Of a stretch of 64,000 nucleotides of DNA, positions 45,601 to 57,224 are shown piece by piece. The position numbers and the translations under genes were made by a program. Under the pieces are notes generated by a model that saw only the letters and a list, made by a program, of their open reading frames with translations, had not been told where the DNA came from and ran no database searches. Every line of letters starts with the position of its first letter. Within the stretch, counting starts at the first letter, position 1. The stretch is from Paragonimus westermani (Eukaryota > Platyhelminthes > Trematoda > Plagiorchiida > Troglotrematidae): the NCBI GenBank assembly GCA_008508345.1, contig QNGE01001312.1, positions 87,152 to 151,151 of the forward strand. The letters run 5' to 3'.

Positions 45601-46955
45601 CAAGCCTAATATGAGTAGCTCGATTTTTAGAAGAAAAAACAAGAAGATTACTGCTTTACGAACAATTTCGTTTTTGTGATTCATCTTCAAGTTATTTGTA
45701 TATCAAAATGTCATAAGAAAATCGTTGACGTAGCTATGCAACAGTGGAATGAAATAAACTAACTGTGTCTAGCAGGAAAGAAGGTTATTTACAAAGGCTT
45801 ACTCTACGGGCTGATACGTTATCCCAAATCACCACATGTGGGCTTTCAAGTGCAGCTACTAAACCATTTTGTTCCTGGACTACGTGCGCACTTCACTCCC
45901 AAACGGGTCTGTGCCCACAACTAACAGATGAAACATTCGGTTCTGCAAAGTTGTCATGTGTTTACTTGTCCGCTGTTCCTTGTGGAACAAGTTGTATTGT
46001 CAACATCACCAGAGGCTTATAAGAAGAGGTATATGAAAACCACCCAGGAAGCATCACCAGCGTCATACTGGTATATATAGTGGATTTTAATGACTCTAAG
46101 TGTGACGGAGACAGTCGACTCAGTCTGCCCAATTAAGGTCGTTCAATTAATGATTGTGAGGCATAAACTTTTGTCCACAGCCAAGGCTAGTGGAATTCAC
46201 CTGTACGCCTTACCTCTCTGCAACCACAAGAGTTTCGTCCATTGTTCAGATAGGGCCTTGGCTGGAACTCGATATTTTTTCTGATGATACAGTATGCCAA
46301 ACCCTGCGGTGGTCACCCCGATATCAAAATTGCCTGGCACTTCACACGATTGTTACCTAAAGATAAACATTGCATTAAACTCTGCGCCACAATCAATTTT
46401 TTCACAAAGATCTTCACAAAGGTTAACCCCACTTTGTCACTCAAAACAAACCCACACATTTCACGCTGTATTTGGCACAAATCGAATAATAAAAATCACA
46501 ATGTGTTTTTGATATCACATAGGCCGTGAAGCCGGGGAGCCTAACGACGCGCATAACGAATAGAAAGATTCGGTAGAAAAATCCACTTACTTGGATTTAA
46601 TGGCTCTTTCAATGGATCAATCGGATTAGTCTAATGCACACCACCTTGCGTCACCTTTTGTATTTCTCTGTTAAAAATGATCTTTTCGCCTCAAACTTCC
46701 ACTAAAGCTATTCCGCATACGTTGGTTCACTCCCCCCTTTAATCAACCTTGGGCGTGGTCAACTCCAATAGAAACAGTGCGCTGATGTCCCCACAAGTTC
46801 GTATACAATGACCAGACTTTCGGATAATTGATACTAATTTCATTGTTGACTTCGAGAGCGAACCGTTAATAACAGCACTTTGCGGTCCATGTCAACTACC
46901 ACTGCATAAGTTTTCACTCTGTATCAAACAAGTTAACAGTAGTCATTTTTCAGTC
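42615..46955. other. Unassigned sequence
   Basis: More than 4 kb with frames of at most 85 codons, AT-rich patches, and no match to other parts of the window. No coding family was recognised. Confidence 0.35.
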
Positions 46956-46959
46956 CTGT

Positions 46960-47770
46960 ACTTGTTGACTTTACATTGTTTTCCAGTATTAAAAGTGCAT
47001 TTGTCTTCAGCTTGTTTTTCTAATATAAAAATTTCGGCTGTATCCAGGCTCTTTCGTATACCTATATGCTTGGTGCACCTTTCAGATTCACACAACTACG
47101 CCTGTTTGGTGAACAGTATTCAGCTAAAATTGAAAAAACTTACAGCCACGTCCTGACCTACCCGTTTAATTTATCCGTTTGGCTTTGGTTACGATCTTCC
47201 AGAATATTTTTACTTCTTTTTATGAGTAATTCAATGTCTCAACATACTTTCTTGCAGTTTCTTTCAAAAGGTTTGAGAAAATTCTGCATAAATCTTACAT
47301 TTTGGAAATTGACAACAACGAAGGGTCACGTTTACAAAACTTGAACGTTTTTTCTTCCATCTTTAGTCATGAAGACAAGCAAACCGGTTCCAGAAAACGA
47401 ACAGAGCTAGCAAACGGATCATTTGTATCAATCACTTGTGAACCACCATGCTTAATGCGACGGACGTTCCCGTGGCAGAATGCACTAATCAACATAACCT
47501 TGTTGGCTTTGGTCCGAAATTTTTGTGGGTTTTTCAGGGAATACCGTTTAACATTGTGATCAACATCTTTGGCTTAACGGTAAATATCAGTTATTTCCTT
47601 TATTTCAAGTGTAATTTACTTCTGTTTATAGATGTGTATGCTTGTTCACTACCTCATGGTTCGATTGACGGAATCAAGGTGCAAGAGTCGAAGGTAACTT
47701 ATCGGGACATAGAGGGTGAACTTTTTACCTTTAATTGCCCACATCAAGTAAAAGTCGTTGTTTAGATGGA
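46960..47770 (+). CDS. Possible coding exon(s) of unknown host gene
   Basis: Overlapping plus-strand frames of 64-105 codons fall here. One segment, 47,632-47,747, follows a pyrimidine-rich acceptor-like TTCTGTTTATAG and precedes GTAAAAG. It reads VYACSLPHGSIDGIK...GELFTFNCPHQ, with two Cys about 30 residues apart, somewhat like a CCP/sushi or Ig-type half-domain. A second possible piece (ELANGSFVSITCEPP) lies at about 47,400-47,455. These are suggestions only: no homologue is recalled and the frames could be chance. Confidence 0.2.
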
Positions 47771-47774
47771 ATAC

Positions 47775-49885
47775 TGTTCATTTAACACTAAAAGCATAAC
47801 TCAGGGTATATTTTTAAAAAAATGAACAACATCAGAACTAGTCATCTCCCCGAACGTATTTAACAAAAATAGACTCATAAAACCGAAAATGGTATCATTA
47901 GTAAGCTGTTGCTGTCTTCTGTTAAATATATACAACCGAAAACCCAATTACTCCCTCAATAATACAAGTTTCTTGAACCTTTTCTCTCTTTTGTCTGATA
48001 AAGCTCAATTTTGTATCTCTCGATCTGTTTCTTCTCTGTACACTTCACCTCACTCTCTTACCGCATGGGTTATTGTCGGGACCAACAGGTGCCAAGGCCA
48101 CAGCACCCATAGGTGTGGCCAATTGCCAATGCTAACAATTGTAAACGGCTATCTCTTTTAACGGAAGGATTGCAGAGTGATCTTGTCAACGTCAAAATCT
48201 GAGGTGGATGCTAGAGAATATGTGTGATTGTTTGAAATGCTGGACAAAATCTATGGTTGACGAACGTCTATATCGCACTGGCTTAACATTTTAAATTCCA
48301 TGTAGGTGTGGATCGTATGATCGACTCACACTGTGTTGACTACATGGCTCTCAGAAGTTTGGAACGTTCTGTTTAACAGTGCAAATACTTGTGCTTGGCT
48401 TTCAGTCCCGGTCAAGAAGACTTAGGTTGGAATTGTGACCCTATAATTGTGATTCGCAGGATTTGCATTGTGGTGGTTACCCTATGAAGACCTGATGGTC
48501 TTTGAAAGATTTGACAGGTTGTATTTTTGCCACATATTGCTGTCAGGTTGACGTTAAAGTATGTACTCTCTCGTCGTTAATATCATTGTTCATTCAACCC
48601 TTTTCTCAGAAACATCAAACAACTTCCAGTAGTGTAATGCTCTAATGTGCACACGTGAATACAGTTATGACTCGTTCATAAATCCCGTTGTGTTCATGCA
48701 GTCGCCAATCACCTCGCGTATTCCATTCTTACTATGAAACTGGCTATTCTCTTACCTATTCGGTCTATGGTAAAGAATACGCATTTAGTGTCCCTTCCTA
48801 AAATAACTTTATTCGAGTAGGTTGAAATTAATACAGTTCTATCATGGGAGTTGAACTTTTGCGTGAAGCACTGATACAGTACCGTAAACCTAGATTCCTA
48901 ATGGTAAGGACCTGTACGTACTACTCACTTTCGGTTCCTGCTCATTTGGTATTCCTTACGATTCGGGTGTTGTCCGAATCAAACACACTAAGGACTTAGT
49001 GAAATTTCTAAAATTCGACGTTTCTATATTCATTCTCTACCCACACTGTGTCCAGAAGCACACGAAGCAATTGAAGCACGCACGTTGACCGATAACCGCA
49101 TGTATACGGCAGCTATAGTGTGACACAAACGGGTCACCAGTAAGTTAGGTCGATCATTCAGACAACACATTCGGTGACATATAGGTATTGGAGAAAGAAT
49201 GCTGCTAGCTATCATTTCTTTGGCCAGCTATTCGGGTAACATGGTTGGTATCTGCTCGAAATTATGTCTGCCTTAGGTTAGCTATTAATCGGCATGCATA
49301 ATTCCGACAACTGAGATGTGGTCGCATTTAAACTACTTGCTTGCGTGATTCGAACATGACGTCGGGGAAACCACAAGGTATTTCAAATGTATATACAGCA
49401 ATTGTAAACCACCGTGACCTTCAACTATTAGGGGAGTGGATTGTCGGAACCAGCTCCATGAACGCCAAAATTTTAGGCGATAGACTTTTGTTAGCTACGG
49501 AGGAGATTATGGAAGGGAGCATCATACAAATCCCAGACAAGAGCACCATAATGGTTTCTCAATGCTGTGACGTTTGAAGAGTTACTGAGTGTACATTTCG
49601 AAAGAAGTATAACTTTAGGAGATTTATACAAACACATTTTCAGCCACCAGCCTGTGAAATTTTACAGCGCGATTACCAGTTTCGCACCAGAATTTTTACA
49701 AAATGTCGCTATTTTGGTGGTGAGTTCACTTTTCACTAAGAACAGAACATATGATGCTTCAAACCAAATGTCGATCATAGTTTATCGTAACTTTTACACG
49801 GATTATTTTCATTCATAAATACCTCAAGACCCCAGTTTTCCAGTTGTTAGTATTCATCGGTGACATTTCTTTGTGAGGCATTAAT
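47775..49885. other. Unassigned sequence
   Basis: Two adjoining plus-strand frames (49,341-49,577 and 49,567-49,818) overlap by a few bases but match nothing I know. The remainder is featureless. Confidence 0.35.
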
Positions 49886-49888
49886 TGT

Positions 49889-50066
49889 GCCTCCCATCGA
49901 GATGATGAGGCAACCTGACCATTGTCCACAAACAAACGTGTTTGACCGTTCAGACATACTAATTCAGTTGCGTTTAATAGGCGGTCATTAAAACAGTGGT
50001 GAACACGATTACCTCATAAAAATGTGACCGTAGGTCAAATCCTGGCCATGAAAGTAGTACAGCATG
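49889..50066 (+). repeat. tRNA-derived SINE, diverged copy
   Basis: This aligns with 56,955-57,130: TCGAGATGATGAGGCAACCT, then AGTGGTGAACACG.TTACCTCAT (A-box side) and GTCAAATCCTGGCC (B-box side). It lacks the downstream body of the other copies. Confidence 0.65.
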
Positions 50067-50069
50067 TGC

Positions 50070-53000
50070 TTAGGGCAGTTTAGAAAAGGTGCTACGACTT
50101 AAGGTGGTATTACTGGATCAGCGTGAAAAGCTGCAGGAAGACGCGATCCTCAATTTCTTTTTAAGAATGTGGCTGCATCCGAACACGTTTGTTCAGCGTA
50201 TTGGTAAACCTCTTCCCGCATATTGCCTAGGAATCAGACAGATGTTCGCTTTTGGCTATGTTCTCAACATCCTAACATCTAAGGATAACCTTAAACCTAT
50301 GATTCTCAACTTCTAAAAGGATACTTCATCGATTCTAGTTGAAAATATGCCTCCATCGTTAGCTTCTGAGCATGATCCGACACTGTGTTCGGAAAAGTAT
50401 AGTTTATGTAGAACTGGTGCAAATTGGGTGGATTGCAGCATGCGACCAGTGCTTGTACACTAACTTTCGTCGTTGCCATGGCATTATAAGCAGTCTGTTT
50501 CACTGATAACCTCATTACTCATGCAAGAAACCTAGACCACAATAAGATCTCTCTGTTGTATTTCACTAGTTTGAAAATACAATTCCAACAGACCTCGCAT
50601 CACCTTTAACATTCAAAACAAGTGGGCTGGGAACTTGTTACACAATAGATACAACCATCAAACTATCTCCAAATTTACACATTCTTAGAATAACCTGAAA
50701 TCGAAGAATCAAACGGGTTCTATATGCAACACTTCTATAATCTAATCATGGTAATGTTGAATGATGCTAGTTCACGAATTGCACACTTATGCCCCTCCTA
50801 AATTCCCCTGTTATTGTGTGTTTACGTGGCAATATGCAGAGGAATTTGTCGCTTTGCAGTTCGCATGCATTAACTCTTTGGGATACCGTAGCGAAAAAAG
50901 TTGAATGTCTTTAGATCGTTTGTTGTGCTGAGAAATTAATTATTCCTTACTTCAGATCCGTTTTCTCCATGTATCGTCGGGACCATACCTCAGAAGCAGC
51001 TCCAGCCCTATGGCAGTGTTGGTGCATGCCGTAAGTCATGTGGGAGTGTACAATTGCGTGTAGTGAGTAGCCATAGGAAATTTCTCAGTTTCACTCAGTC
51101 TCATCGTTCGTGTTCTCATTGTGCCGGATAGTTGGTATCTGAAGGCTCCTTTCTGTTTAATGCGATCGGTTTGACGTCACGAGTTCACATAGTAGTCAAT
51201 TGTGAACTGCCAACTTATCATGCACCTCCATATAAAATGCGCATCCTTAATAGTATATGACAGTTAACGCTTATAACCTCTCTCTTAAACCTAACTGTGG
51301 ATTGTAGGTCATTTGCCGTTTAATGTTTAGCCGACTTCCCTCACCTCCTAGCAGTACAGCGTACAGTGGGACAAAATAGCCATCCAATGAGTAACATAAA
51401 GACTACAGCTCAAACATTAAACAGTGTGATGGGCTGCCCCGGTAATCACCCGTGGCTCTTTATCATGCCCAGTGGAAAACTGAACAAGGATGCTCTCGTT
51501 ATGTTGGTAACACATTAAAACACAACGAATAGGCCGATTTTTAATGTTTTTGCTGCATTCGGACAGACGTCGGTTGGCAACCATATAAAGTATATGAAAC
51601 AGAAAGGGTGAGTTTACTTTGCAGATCAACGAGTTTGACGTGTTGTTACTGAATGCAACGTCTTGATAAAGTAAACATGCCTCTGACGAACAATCTTACA
51701 GTTGAAAAAGCAAATAACCATAGTTCCTTGGAGCATATAGAAGGATTGGTTTGATGGAATCGTTTTTAAACTAGAAAGAGCCGCTTTAAATTTCCTTGGT
51801 GTACATAACCGTAATGTATTTCGTCGGAGCATCAACTTTTCGAAATTGCAGTGTTTCGTTTGCACTATCAACCACTAGTCGTGGTATTTGATTAATACAG
51901 CCCGTGAAACCAGCCTTCAGTCAGTTCATCGTAACGATGAAAGTTTACAGTTAATCTTATGATTGATTTATCTGACATGCTAGATTATTATTCCAGTCAA
52001 CGTCGGACAGCGGTTTTGCATTCCAAACGCTTAACTGCGCATTATACATATTTGAGTGAAGAAACGTGAACAACTTCAGTCATTTTTCAAAAGAGTGCAT
52101 ACTTGTGGCCAGTAGTCAGTGGACAACTGGGCAGAGCCATTTATTTTGACCACTCCTCAATGAAACTTTTCTTTAGAAGGTATAAACAGTGCGATCCCAT
52201 GCTACAGCTTATTTGCTGAAGTACCTCTTTTCGTTTTTGGAATAAGATTAATATGAAATACTAATGTTCCGAACTCTAGAAATGGAGAATTGTTGTTTGT
52301 ATCCGATTTAGTTTCTTTTGCTAAGGCGAAGGTAAACTATCACAGTGGCACACGATATAAATATCCATAACAGTGTTAGTAGGAATTCACTAAGCCGCAT
52401 TTTATTGCCAAACGTGAGTATAGAACAGTTTCGAATTCAAACTTTATTTTTTCCCCGGTGTTCGCGGGTTTTCTCTGTATTTTAGTATATGGATATCGCA
52501 GAACTAAATAACTGATTCTCCTTCACTTTGACGCCTATATCGCTGTCAAAATTCACTGGAGCACTATATAATAACTTAATACTGCTGCACTAAATTTATT
52601 AAATCAACCAGTCAACCGACTAAGCACAAAATATATGTCTGGTATGTTATCTGATAAGCGGTATGTCGCTGGATTTTGGTTGAAAGCAATCAGATGCGTA
52701 TTTCAGATTATTTTCCCATTAGCAGTTTAACCGCCTCAATGCTAGTTCTGTGTGAACAAACACAGTGTGTGTAGTCGACCTTGGGTAATACGTAGCAACA
52801 CAGGCATTCAGGTACCAGCAGATTTAGAGCATTAGCTCTCATCACAAGCGCCTACATGTGTAAAAATAATGATTAAATTTGAGTGAAAAGATCAAATATG
52901 TTTACTTCGCAAGCCAGAATTTGCAGTTTCAAAAATTGTGTGAACTTTGCATCACGATAGATCACATGACTTGTTCGAGTTCGCAGGTGGATCTAAGTTC

Positions 53001-54305
53001 TGCCAAATGACTGACATAAGTTATACTTCGAAGTAGCGAGTCTCTTTCATGAACCTGAGTTTGTGAGAAGGTGCATGTTTCACGGCGAATTCTTCTTACG
53101 CTCTCCCATTAATTCTAAATTACAACAAACCGAACAACATCGGTTCCGGAATGACGTTATAAGTCTAAAAATGAACTGGAATATTAATGTGCAACATTAC
53201 TTTATTCGTCAAAAGACATTCCTTGAGCACAACTCACAAATGCTACCCTGATGATTGCTCATAACTCGCACAAAATAATTGTAGCGTTATTCGTTTTTTG
53301 TTATTTTCAAAGCTTTCCCAATTATAGAGTTTCATTCTACGGTTCGTGTGTTTTAATTGAAGTATAACTGACACATCAAATTTCGAAGAGCACGAAAACA
53401 GGTGCGAATAGGTGCATAGAGTGATGTGTGATCTGTACTGATTGCGCAAACAGAACAGTGCCCGTTAAGCTGTGAATATCTCGTGCTTGATTACACATAT
53501 CAGACCTACACTTGTGTTTTCGAGCAGTACTTTTATCTTATTGTTTTGCATACTGTTCCTTTCGTTACCATTTACAAACAGAAAATCGCTACACTTCTTT
53601 TGTCCTCCACTCTATGCGATCATAATGCCTTCTAACATAATTTCAAATGCATTATACGTTCATTTCAGTACATGCAGTATTAACGAATCCGCCAATTTTG
53701 TTAAAACAGAAATGTATGTTCCTCGCTTATTCTCAATTTTCCGATTACTTCATGAACTGTTCGTTGGTTTATTGGATTCCAGTAGTAGATTGAGCATATT
53801 CAACGCGTATTAGTGTTCTTATCCAGCTTTCCTTACATTATGCAAAGAAGATACTCTCAAAGGTCACATACAGTTCTTTCAACGTAAGCATCATGTGGCT
53901 GAATATTGTTCATGGGCAGATACAATAAGCGGAATTAGAGAACCATCTCTTATTCCATCTTTGACCTGACTCTTACTGCCACCCTGATGCAATGGTCAGG
54001 TACGAATCCGAAGGGCTACTTTGAATAGGATTTCCTTCCTCCTACGTGCAAGCAGGCCGAACGGAAGCAATCAAACGAAAAGAAGTTGCACTAATAAGGT
54101 TGTTTTTTCCACTACTAACAGCGTGAAAATGCTCGGAAATTAAAGCAAGATCCCATGTGAGTACATGAGAAATATCTTCACAGTTGTGACATTTCTGCCT
54201 TCCGAACAATCAAGAAGGCGGTTGAAAACTTACCCACAGGTAGAAAAGCTCTCCGATCGCCCAGCAATTGAACACGACCACCGGTGTATTATCTAATACG
54301 GTCGG
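50070..54305. other. Unassigned sequence
   Basis: Over 4 kb without recognised frames or repeats. The longest frame is 113 codons (53,472-53,813, plus), hydrophobic in its first 35 residues, which could be a membrane segment by chance. Confidence 0.35.
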
Positions 54306-54309
54306 AAAA

Positions 54310-55470
54310 TGCTAGGCATCAGTGCAAGTTCTGATTCCCTTCCGAATGCATTCACTATACCCAACCGTGATCAGAATAAAACATCACTATCAAATCCAGT
54401 GCACCTTCAGGCTGGACAATCTTCACACTATCAAGTAAATCAGACTGTTGAGTCATTGGTCTCGGGCACAATTTATCAAGAAAGCTCTATCTTCTGTACT
54501 CTTGTAGGTCAGATTTTTATGTCATAGGCTCAGGGTTGGGTCAGCCAACGGCAGAAAGCAACAACAGTTTTCGTGGCTCTGATAGATCATTCCATTTGTA
54601 TTAGCATTCCTTCTCTGCTGCTAGCTATCCTCCCTGCAATTTAATATATGCGGCAAATAATGGCGATTTCAACGTTCGTACCCTTCGATAAGCAGGCCAG
54701 CAGGCTGCTCTAGTGGACGCCCTATCACTTCTGCATTCCGATACTTGCTGTTTCGCTGAAACGAGATGTTACTGTCCTAAAATTATCCTTCATTCAAATT
54801 CGCCCTTAGATGATTTTCACTTAGCGGGTGCATCTCAAGGTCTCTACTGGCAGTAAAGCCGAATCCCGCAGTCGGGTTAGAATGAATAGTTCACGAAGCC
54901 TGACGGCAGACCAGAAGTTACTCGACTGGATCTCAATGAACGGTCGTCTTTTTGCTAACAGATTTATCATTTCAGTAGACATCGTTGGACACAGACGAGG
55001 AAAACAGTGCTTATCTGTCACATCAGCATGTACTTCAACAGTCGGTAGTTCAGATCCTGTCGACAATGCCCTCCATGAGGCCGTATTCGGTTCTCTGAAA
55101 CAAGCTGTGCATTCAGACAGCGTTTTGTTCGACGATGATATGAACGCAAAACTCGGTCGTCTCATTCCAGAAGAGGTTCTGTTGGATTGTATATCTGGTG
55201 TTCATGGGCGACGCAGTGATAATGGCAATCGACTGCTACACTTGTGCACATACCACACGCTCCGTATACGAAATAGCGGATTTCAGCATGAACAACGGCA
55301 ACGTGTCACGTGGAAACCATCTTGTGGTATTCAAACATGGACATAAATCGAACGTATTTCCGTCGTCCCTCGGTGACGTCACCCCCTTAAAGTGTATCGT
55401 TCATTCTGAGGAGACCGCCTTAACTCAGCTCAGGCCGTTGTCCCTGGTCATTTTACTGTAACCATCGCTC
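54310..55470 (+). mobile_element. RTE/EEP-type LINE, 5' region and endonuclease, 3'-truncated
   Basis: The 5' region (54,310-54,665) is repeated inverted at 41,340-41,700. Immediately after it the frame reads FNVRTLR..GQQAALVDALSL, the typical start of the endonuclease in LINEs annotated as craniofacial development protein 2-like. The RT is absent downstream; sequence to about 55,700 may be the linker. It is broken by stops in the first part. Confidence 0.75.
54666..55470 (+). pseudogene. Endonuclease/exonuclease/phosphatase domain of the LINE
   Basis: After the FNVRTLR start and a stop come CCFAETRC (where SETR is usual) and, in the 172-codon frame 54,828-55,346, TADQKLLDWISMNGRLFANR, SVTSACTSTVGSSDP, FDDDMNAKLG (usually GDFNA..G), RRSDNGNRLLHLCTYHTLRI and SGFQHEQRQRVTWKP. 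These follow the EEP order. The altered GDFN motif and stops indicate inactivity. Confidence 0.78.
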
Positions 55471-55474
55471 AAAC

Positions 55475-56750
55475 GTCTGCTCATAGCCATAGAGTATTCT
55501 TTTGGTACTTGAGCGACAACAGCGTAAGAGGCACCTACAAAACATACTGACCGTTAAACTGCTTGGGTCACAACAGATAAATGACGCAAACAAGCACTGG
55601 GGAAAATCCCTACAGCTACGCAAACCTCTCGTAAAGAGGCCTATCTTAGTAGAGCACTGTGGATTGGAGTTAATTGGGTTTATGCCGATTAAACAGATCT
55701 CATGAACGGAACAAGGTTGATAACCCTGACTCCGAATACGGCGTAGCCCACCGTAAACTGAAAGGCAGACTCACAAACGCCTGGGTGAAGACTGTAACTT
55801 ACTTCTCCATACCGTTTTCCTATGGTCTGTGGTTGCACTGGCCGTAAGCATATAATTGATAAGGCTGGGTGTGAAACAGTTGCTTTACATATATATATAT
55901 TTAAATTAATCAAAAAAGAGGGTAGACACTGAGTGGTGAACGATTTATTGTGACGTTTCAAATCCACACTAGGATCCGTTATCAAACAAATAAATATATA
56001 TATGTGATCATTGCAACTTGCGAGACGGGTAGAGCACTTTGTTAACCAGAAAAACTGACTGGAGCCAGCTCATTCAGTTGCAGGTGTTGGAGATTGTGTG
56101 GTCACTTATGTCATCCCAGACGATCACCTGTCAGAAGTCGAAGTGACTTAAAATGGTTGCAGCTAATAATGTTCCAGGCCTGTTTCTTCTGACTGGTGAA
56201 CGTTTCAAAACTGCCTGTGAATGACAGCTGTTTAAACCGACCACATCCCTCCGTTCTATTCGGGAAACTGAAGAGGTTCTCAATTACTGGTGTTTTTCAA
56301 CCTTCTTTCCGTTTTTAACATAGGCGCTAGGGATTCATGTGATAACCACAGAAGTAATAACCTTGTCTCTGACGCATCCGACGAACTCACGGATCTCACA
56401 ATGTGGTGCTTTCTGAAACACAGAGATAACCAAATTGGAAACCAGAGCTTTTCTGCTTGGTAGTTGGTGCATCAGTCATGTAACCTCCTTGCGACAGACT
56501 CTGAAACAACATAGTCATTTCCTCGGTCAACGGTCGTGGTATTGTTGGGTTAGAAGGCACCTTTCATCTCACCTACCAGGTAGACTCTCTGCGATCCTCT
56601 TTATCGCAAGGTTTCCCTAGGAAATGTATCTACTAGCCCGGGTAATATGCGCGCCCTGAATGCAAAGTGCACAGTTATGAACAAACTTCTGAAGTGCCCT
56701 TTACGTCAAGTGACGTTTGACAGGGTTGCCTCATCTCTTTCCCTTTTTAA
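55475..56750. other. Unassigned sequence, possible LINE linker at its start
   Basis: About 55,470-55,700 may continue the LINE, because a segment with NDANKHWGKSL resembles the linker of RTE-like proteins. The rest shows an AT-run near 55,890 and frames without recognised motifs. Confidence 0.3.
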
Positions 56751-56757
56751 ATTTTTG

Positions 56758-56863
56758 AGCATCACTCACATTCGATCGCAGCGTTCGCATTCAGATAGAC
56801 TTTCCAGCCAGCCTCTTTCGAAAAGAAATACTATACTCGAGTTTCGCTCTCATTGGAGTTTAT
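56758..56863 (-). repeat. tRNA-derived SINE, 3' body only
   Basis: The minus strand matches the body of the copy at 60.54-60.66 kb, including AGAGGCTGGCTGGAAAGTC, TATCTGAATGCGAACG and GTGAGTGATG. The tRNA-like head is missing, as in 5'-truncated retroposons. Confidence 0.8.
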
Positions 56864-56954
56864 CGCCTTGCAGGTTTAATGAGATCGGAGATTTCGAACT
56901 GTCTTGGAAGTCCTAACCGCGAGGTTATCGATTGGAATTAACAGGCAGTAACTG

Positions 56955-57220
56955 TGTCTCCTCTCGAGACGATCGGGCAACCTAATTATTGCTCACAAGC
57001 GAGAGTGGTTGAGCGTTGAGATTGAATAATTCGGTCGTGTCTAATATGAGATGAATGGCGCAGTGGTTAACACGGCTGCCTCATGATTGGAATGTCCGGA
57101 GTTCAAATCCAGGCCGCGGCAAGGATATGCACTGCTGATGAGCTCTAATGAGAGGCTGGCTGGAAAGTCTATCTGAATGCGAACGTTGCGATCAAATGTG
57201 AGTGGTGGTCAACTTGAAAA
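56955..57220 (+). repeat. tRNA-derived SINE, full-length with 33-bp body deletion
   Basis: The head carries an A box TGGCGCAGTGG (57,056-57,066) and a B box GTTCAAATC (57,101-57,109), the internal Pol III promoter of tRNA genes. A CAT-centred loop resembles a Met-type anticodon arm. The body ends AAATGTGAGTGGTGGTCAACTTGAAAA. Compared with the copy at 60.54 kb it lacks 33 bp, with short matching bases at the junction. It is not a functional tRNA gene, because the acceptor stem cannot pair well and the sequence continues into the body. Confidence 0.85.
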
Positions 57221-57224
57221 CTTT

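Noticed and set aside
49341..49818. Two overlapping plus-strand frames as a small gene pair
   Set aside because: The start codons are not convincing for a eukaryote, and neither peptide is recognised.
53472..53813. 113-codon frame with hydrophobic start as a membrane protein
   Set aside because: AT-rich sequence easily gives hydrophobic codons; no motif, no copy and no splice or promoter support.
54355..54380. ACCGTGATCAGAATA as a primer binding site
   Set aside because: It resembles the PBS of the 40.5 kb remnant, but alignment with 41.3-41.7 kb shows it belongs to the LINE 5' region and no LTR precedes it.
57056..57125. tRNA gene with CAT anticodon
   Set aside because: The head fits A and B boxes but the acceptor stem does not pair, and the sequence continues into a repeated body also present in other copies; it is a SINE.
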